This document shows, piece by piece, positions 61,195 through 64,000 of a DNA stretch of 64,000 bases. The number at the start of each line of letters is the position of its first letter. Within the stretch, counting starts at the first letter, position 1. The stretch comes from Arthrobacter sp. NtRootA1 (lineage in GTDB: Bacteria; Actinomycetota; Actinomycetes; Actinomycetales; Micrococcaceae): assembly GCF_019976975.1 (NCBI RefSeq), contig NZ_AP024630.1:62001-126000 (forward strand), in the 5' to 3' direction. A program made the position numbers and the translations under genes. Under the pieces are notes generated by a model, which worked only from the letters and a program-made list of their open reading frames with translations, was not told the DNA's origin and made no database searches.

Positions 61195-62679
61195 ATGTCT
61201 ACCGACGTCACGTCCGGCGCCAACAGCGAGCCCGGTTCCGGCACGCCCGCAAGTGCAACCTTCACAGAGGAAGCGCTCACCCAGGCTCCTGTATCAGGGA
61301 AGATGTCCCGCGAATCCGTCACGGTCATTGTCACGCTGTTGGTCGCCACCTTTGTGGTGATCCTCAACGAGACCATTATGAACGTGGCACTCCAGCGGCT
61401 GATGACTGATCTCAAGGTGGACGCGCCCACGGTCCAGTGGCTCGCCACCGGGTTCATGCTGACCATGGCGGTCGTCATTCCGACTACCGGGTTTATCCTG
61501 CAGCGATTGACCACCCGCGGCTCGTTCATGCTGGCGATGGGACTCTTCAGCGGAGGAACACTCCTGGCTGCCCTAGCGCCCGGATTCCCCGTGCTGCTCC
61601 TTGCACGGATCGTCCAGGCGGGCGGCACGGCCATCATGCTGCCATTGCTGATGACCACCATCCTCACTCTGGTGCCCATGTCCCGGCGCGGTGCCGTCAT
61701 GGGCAACGTCAGCATCGCTATCTCAGTCGCTCCCGCGATGGGCCCCACCGTTTCAGGCATCATCCTGGACCACTTCTCGTGGCGGTTCATGTTCGTGTTC
61801 GTGCTCCCCGTAGCACTGGCTGCCCTGGCAATCGGCGCCAAGTACCTCACCAACGTGGGGGAGCGCGGGAAGACTGGCTTGGACTTCACTTCAGTGGTCC
61901 TCACGGTGCCTGCCTTCGGCGGACTGGTCTATGGCCTCAGCCAGATCGGTGGTGCCAACGCCGGGGTGGTCCCGATCATCGCACTCGTGGTGGGAGTCGT
62001 GTGCCTGGCGCTGTTCGTCTTCCGCCAGGTCAAACTGCAGAAGTCCGACTCTCCACTCCTGGATCTCCGGGCCTTCAACTTCCGAATGTTCACGGTGTCC
62101 ACGCTGCTGATGGTCGTAGCGATGATGGCACTGTTCGGTGGAGTCATCCTGCTTCCGCTCTACCTGCAGAACACACTGCACCTCCAGCCGATGGAAACGG
62201 GCCTGGCCCTCTTGCCGGGCGGTTTGGCCATGGGTCTGCTGGGTCCAGTCATCGGGCGGATTTTCGACAAAGTCGGTCCATTGCCGCTGACCGTATCCGG
62301 TTCAGTCCTCATGGTCCTGACGCTCTGGCAGTTTTCCCGCCTGGATGGCAGCAGCCCGCTCGGATGGGTGATTGCACTGCACGTTACGTTGAGCCTCGGC
62401 CTGGCACTCCTCTTCACGCCTGCCTTCACTACTGGCTTGAACCCGCTGCCTCCGCACCTGTACTCCCACGGATCGGCCATCATGAGCACAGCCCAGCAGG
62501 TGGCCGGCGCCGCTGGCACTGCCCTGCTCGTCTCCATCTTCGCCGTGGTGTCAGCATCCTCCGGCCTGGTAGCCGGCATGCAGGCCGCCTTCCTGGCGGC
62601 AACCATCATCGCTGGAGCTGCAGTGGTGCTCGGTGCGATGATGCGCAAGACCGAGGGCGCAGGCCACGGAGGTCACTGA
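61195..62679 (+). CDS. MFS drug efflux transporter, DHA2 (EmrB/QacA) family
   Basis: 494 residues with about 14 membrane segments. DHA2 hallmarks: TIMNVALQRLMTDL after TM1, QWLATGFMLTMAVVIPTTGF (in TM2), and RIVQAGGTAIMLPLLMTTIL (in parts) around motif C-like GPTVSGIILDHFSWR. The first 35 residues are a soluble Ser/Thr/Pro-rich tail. It probably exports hydrophobic compounds; no regulator is adjacent. It is monocistronic. Confidence 0.9.
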   Translation: MSTDVTSGANSEPGSGTPASATFTEEALTQAPVSGKMSRESVTVIVTLLVATFVVILNETIMNVALQRLMTDLKVDAPTVQWLATGFMLTMAVVIPTTGFILQRLTTRGSFMLAMGLFSGGTLLAALAPGFPVLLLARIVQAGGTAIMLPLLMTTILTLVPMSRRGAVMGNVSIAISVAPAMGPTVSGIILDHFSWRFMFVFVLPVALAALAIGAKYLTNVGERGKTGLDFTSVVLTVPAFGGLVYGLSQIGGANAGVVPIIALVVGVVCLALFVFRQVKLQKSDSPLLDLRAFNFRMFTVSTLLMVVAMMALFGGVILLPLYLQNTLHLQPMETGLALLPGGLAMGLLGPVIGRIFDKVGPLPLTVSGSVLMVLTLWQFSRLDGSSPLGWVIALHVTLSLGLALLFTPAFTTGLNPLPPHLYSHGSAIMSTAQQVAGAAGTALLVSIFAVVSASSGLVAGMQAAFLAATIIAGAAVVLGAMMRKTEGAGHGGH

Positions 62680-62695
62680 GTCTTTGCTGGGCCCG

Positions 62696-62720
62696 GCCGG
62701 GCCGTTCCGCTGGGCCCGGC
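62696..62720 (+). terminator. GC-rich hairpin after the DHA2 transporter
   Basis: GCCGGGCC (62696-62703) pairs with GGCCCGGC (62713-62720) around a 9-base loop, 16 bp after the stop. The region also has the 12-bp direct repeat GCTGGGCCCGGC (62686-62697, 62709-62720). A modest pyrimidine run follows. Confidence 0.45.
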
Positions 62721-62736
62721 TGTTGCCCTTCCCAAC

Positions 62737-62784
62737 GTTCTCTCACATCCTGAGGCGTTTGGGCTGTTGCTCTCTCACATCCTG
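62737..62784. repeat. CTCTCACATCCTG direct repeat pair
   Basis: GTTCTCTCACATCCTG (62737-62752) and GCTCTCTCACATCCTG (62769-62784) are 32 bp apart in direct orientation. The second is identical over 16 bp to 10769-10784. Confidence 0.7.
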
Positions 62785-63007
62785 ACGTGTTTGGACCGGT
62801 TGCCGTTGAGTCCAGTGCCTCCTGGCCTGACTGATATCGGCCGCTGAATTAGGCCCGACGGCGGATCCGGGGTGCCGCTTCAAAGGGCAGCTATTGCAGC
62901 CGTTTCGTTGTGTGACGGGCTTCACGGACAACGGTTCTGCGCTTATTGAGGTGTTTTTGGGCCGTTTTCCCAGTGTTCACGGGGTTTTGGGCGGCGTGCG
63001 GGTGGAT

Positions 63008-63036
63008 TTGTTCGGACGGTAAGGCGCGTGTAAAGT
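63008..63036 (+). promoter_or_regulatory. candidate rRNA operon promoter
   Basis: TTGTTC (63008-63013) and TAAAGT (63031-63036) are separated by 17 bp. The distance to 16S (about 395 nt) is typical of actinobacterial rRNA leaders. Other promoters in the T-rich upstream stretch cannot be excluded. Confidence 0.5.
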
Positions 63037-63245
63037 TATCTGAGTCGCCGCCGCTGATGCGGAAATGATGGTGACGAATTCCCCTTCAAATTACCGGTTT
63101 CCGGTGGTGCTTTGTGTGCCTCTGAACTGGCTTGGGGGCCCGAGCGCGATTTGCTTCATGCGGTCGAATCGGGTAAGTTTGAAAAGTTGCTCCGGAGCGA
63201 TTCTGAGGCCCTTTGGGTTTTGGTTGGTGCCGGGTGTGTCTGTTG

Positions 63246-63270
63246 TTTGAGAACTCAATAGTGTGCCAAG
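63246..63270 (+). promoter_or_regulatory. boxA-like antitermination/processing segment in the rRNA leader
   Basis: TTTGAGAACTCAATAGTGTG (63246-63265) followed by CCAAG resembles the segment repeated in leaders and spacers of actinobacterial rRNA operons and implicated in antitermination and RNase III processing. TTGAG-AA-CTCAA within it is an inverted repeat. Confidence 0.55.
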
Positions 63271-63431
63271 TTTGTTGATGCCGATTGTTTTTTGATTGGT
63301 TGAAATTATGGCCGGGCCGTTGCGCACCCCCGTGTGTGGTGGTCTGGTTTTCAGCTGGTTTCGAATTTTGTGCAGCCGCGTTTTGCCGTTATTTCCGGTG
63401 GGTGTGGTTGTGTCTGTTTGATTTTTTGTTT

Positions 63432-64000
<569 letters not shown>

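Larger units (their letters stand above)
62680..63431 (+). other. non-coding region: repeat, rRNA promoter and 16S leader
   Basis: No credible protein gene lies in these 752 bp. In order it holds a GC-rich hairpin (62696-62720), two copies of the CTCTCACATCCTG repeat (62737-62784), a T-rich stretch up to about 63000 that could serve as an upstream activating region, a core promoter candidate (63008-63036), and about 390 nt of rRNA leader with a boxA-like segment (63246-63270). A short frame at 63065-63250 has no ribosome-binding site and falls in the leader. Confidence 0.75.

Noticed and set aside
62690..62703. GGCCCGGCCGGGCC perfect palindrome as an operator
   Set aside because: It overlaps a better explained GC-rich terminator hairpin downstream of the DHA2 gene, and such strings are frequent in GC-rich DNA.
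63065..63250. Plus-strand frame of 61 codons just upstream of 16S rRNA
   Set aside because: No ribosome-binding site, composition unlike neighbouring genes, and it lies inside the rRNA leader between the promoter candidate and the boxA-like segment.

Overview
This window is chromosomal DNA from a high-GC Gram-positive bacterium of the Micrococcaceae, most likely Arthrobacter or Paenarthrobacter. Three things point there: the partial 16S rRNA gene at the right edge, the high G+C coding bias with tightly packed ATGA/GTGA/TTGA-overlapping operons, and a housekeeping gene order (ppa, dacB, Zn-metalloprotease, tilS, hpt, ftsH, folE-P-B-K, DUF3180, DUF2520, panC) that is shared with other actinobacteria such as Mycobacterium. 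No transposase, integrase, phage gene, CRISPR array or tRNA gene was recognised.

Layout. 1-9.8 kb: metabolic and accessory genes: the end of a D-2-hydroxyacid dehydrogenase, glycerate kinase, a MocR-type regulator followed by a sugar-phosphate isomerase/MFS pair, a DHFR-like protein, a DJ-1/PfpI protein, a DUF2975/XRE pair and a uracil/xanthine permease. 10-24.3 kb: RutE-like nitroreductase, 2'-5' RNA ligase-like protein, phosphoglucomutase, a peptide/amide-use group (POT transporter, amidase, S51 peptidase), rhodanese, pheA, a lipid kinase, serS, a lone AbiEi-like antitoxin and a HAD hydrolase. 24.3-26.5 kb: a stress group with a polyketide-cyclase-like protein, a GAF-ANTAR regulator and a SigB/SigF-type sigma factor.

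26.5-38.4 kb is the most distinctive region: a heptose cluster. It carries GmhA, GmhB and two bifunctional HldE-type kinase/nucleotidyltransferases, with three GT9 (heptosyltransferase-like) and two GT4-like glycosyltransferases, an SDR and an NAD-dependent epimerase. On paper it can take sedoheptulose 7-phosphate to a nucleotide-activated D,D-heptose and build a heptose-containing glycan, in an organism that has no lipopolysaccharide. 38.4-41.7 kb holds an FUSC membrane protein and a three-gene operon of small membrane/stress proteins (DUF883-like, holin-X-like, DUF3618). 41.8-45.5 kb holds an HTH regulator and a four-gene operon encoding a WXG100-type protein, an unrecognised partner, an RDD membrane protein and a PH-like membrane protein, which looks like an orphan type VII-secretion-associated module.

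45.8-61.1 kb is conserved housekeeping: pyrophosphatase, PBP4-type carboxypeptidase, metalloprotease, tilS, hpt, a LacI regulator, ftsH, the folate operon, two PH-domain proteins, a DUF2520 Rossmann protein and panC. A DHA2 efflux pump follows, then about 750 bp of rRNA promoter/leader, then the 5' part of 16S rRNA.

Non-coding DNA contains at least four families of short palindromic repeats between genes (near 10.7/62.7 kb, 22.1/23.3 kb, 41.7/45.7 kb and 45.6 kb), several long perfect terminator hairpins, and an apparent hairpin-bridged ribosome-binding site in front of ftsH.
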